A stretch of DNA of 6,673 nt from NCBI GenBank assembly GCA_052093725.1, contig JBQDHL010000086.1, positions 1 through 6,673 of the forward strand. The letters are read 5' to 3'. Within the stretch, counting starts at the first letter, position 1. Every line of letters begins with the position of its first letter. A program made the position numbers and the translations under genes. Of this stretch, positions 5,793 to 6,673 are shown piece by piece. The notes under the pieces were generated by a model. It had not been told where the DNA came from and made no database searches. It worked only from the letters and a program-made list of their open reading frames with translations. Source of the DNA: Jeotgalicoccus sp052093725. Lineage in GTDB: Bacteria > Bacillota > Bacilli > Staphylococcales > Salinicoccaceae.

Positions 5793-6673
5793 CTATTGCT
5801 CCGTTTCGTAAGTTTTCATTTTAGTAAACTGCTGTTCTTTTTGAACATCTGACAATAGTTCTTTAATGTCTTCCTGAATCCATACCGATCGATCTCTAAT
5901 TTCATGCGGTATGCTGTAATCCTTTAAGTTCACAGTCATATATAATGCATTATTACGATTTTCAGTCATCTGCTGGAACGGATGTTTAATAACCTGTGGT
6001 GCCATATAACCGCACCCCATCTCCAGTATTAAAAGCTTTTTATTTATATTACAATCTAAAAAATTATGGAACAACTTCTGGTCTTCATAGAATTTATCAT
6101 CCTCAACCATCCAGTCGGTATGATTGCGTCTGTTCAGCTCCATTGGTGCTCCGCAATACTGGCAGTATGGAATTAATTCATCCGACACTTTCATGTTGTG
6201 CTGATTTTTTATCATTTCTTTCATTACTTCTTCATTGTTAAATCGTTTAGGGCTGCATCCCTTTGAACACTGCAGCAGATTATATTTCCCCTGTACATCA
6301 AAAACTTTATCCTGATTAAAACCTGAAATTTCAAAGGCATTATCCGCATTCGAAGTAATAATATGATAATTTTCCCCTTCAAGTAATTCCTTAAGACGCA
6401 CATATGATTCTCCGGCAGGCTGACTCATATAATTTAAATCAACAAAACGACTGAAGAAAGCCCACTCTTCATTTAAATCTTCAAAATCAAACACACTCGC
6501 CTGAAACATATCGAGCCAACGGTATTTTTTGATAAAGTCCGGGAAACTTTCGGTAAACCTCGGACCTGCATATGTAAAACCATCCGCTGCAGCCATGCCT
6601 GCACCGACACCGATTAATACAGCATCCGCTTCATCCAGCGCCATGGAAAGCTTACTTGCAGAAGTTAAGTTTT
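5793..6673 (-). CDS. sirTM: Class M sirtuin (SirTM), protein ADP-ribosyltransferase, N terminus cut off
   Basis: This is a Sir2-fold, NAD+-dependent enzyme. Numbering is from the internal ATG at 6644. The Rossmann motif is GVGAGMAAADGF (12-23), the NAD-binding stretch TSNAD (97-101) replaces the usual TQNID, and zinc is held by C126, C130, C161 and C164. The catalytic His of deacylating sirtuins (xxHG) is replaced by Gln118 in FDVQG, a substitution I recall as typical of the SirTM class. SirTM enzymes of S. aureus and S. pyogenes ADP-ribosylate lipoylated GcvH-L instead of deacylating proteins. The ATG at 6644 is probably not the true start: the frame stays open to the window edge (10 more codons), no ribosome binding site precedes the ATG, and homologues have an extra N-terminal helix. 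The TAG stop is 3 nt before the ligase ATG, so the pair is translationally coupled. Confidence 0.9.
   Translation of the reverse strand, partial: NLTSASKLSMALDEADAVLIGVGAGMAAADGFTYAGPRFTESFPDFIKKYRWLDMFQASVFDFEDLNEEWAFFSRFVDLNYMSQPAGESYVRLKELLEGENYHIITSNADNAFEISGFNQDKVFDVQGKYNLLQCSKGCSPKRFNNEEVMKEMIKNQHNMKVSDELIPYCQYCGAPMELNRRNHTDWMVEDDKFYEDQKLFHNFLDCNINKKLLILEMGCGYMAPQVIKHPFQQMTENRNNALYMTVNLKDYSIPHEIRDRSVWIQEDIKELLSDVQKEQQFTKMKTYETEQ

Noticed and set aside
6642..6644. ATG as the true start of the sirtuin
   Set aside because: There is no Shine-Dalgarno sequence before it, the frame stays open to the window edge, and the family has more N-terminal sequence ahead of the Rossmann motif.
1..6673. 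CRISPR array, tRNA, rRNA, insertion sequence or prophage genes
   Set aside because: No regularly spaced repeats, cloverleaf sequence, transposase or phage-like frame was seen on either strand.

Overview
The window is AT-rich, low-GC Gram-positive chromosomal DNA. Every convincing gene lies on the minus strand. AGGAGG/GAGGTG-type ribosome binding sites, TTG and GTG starts, a PF08000 PH-domain protein, a DUF1413-like protein and a SirTM-LplA2 gene pair together suggest a Bacillota organism, most likely from the Staphylococcaceae (Staphylococcus, Macrococcus, Jeotgalicoccus or Salinicoccus type). This placement rests on protein resemblance from memory, not on a search.

Reading in the direction of transcription (right to left), the right third holds the 3' part of a class M (SirTM-type) sirtuin, cut by the window edge. 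A lipoate-protein ligase of the LplA2 type follows only 3 nt later. This pair is the hallmark of the lipoylation-dependent ADP-ribosylation system described in Staphylococcus aureus and Streptococcus pyogenes: LplA2 lipoylates a GcvH-like carrier (GcvH-L), SirTM ADP-ribosylates the lipoylated carrier, and a macrodomain protein removes the mark. GcvH-L and the macrodomain protein are not visible and would be expected beyond the right edge. A run of 10 Ns interrupts the last codons of the ligase.

The middle holds a complete M20-family hydantoinase/carbamoylase-type amidase, a small PH-domain protein (bPH_1) and a 77-residue DUF1413-like protein. All are co-directional with short gaps and no obvious terminator between them, so read-through from the sirtuin-ligase pair is possible.

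The left part holds two apparently separate units. One is an orphan hexapeptide-repeat acetyltransferase of the phosphonate-cluster (TIGR03308-like) family. It has an unusual 11-bp inverted repeat just upstream of its ribosome binding site, and its terminator hairpin holds the stop codon in the loop. The other is a YidK-like SLC5 sodium:solute symporter. It starts at TTG, has a long AT-rich leader containing a possible 22-codon ORF, and ends in a strong intrinsic terminator. At the extreme left, the first 25 codons of another gene appear, with a good promoter and ribosome binding site. I saw no tRNA, rRNA, CRISPR array, transposase or phage gene.
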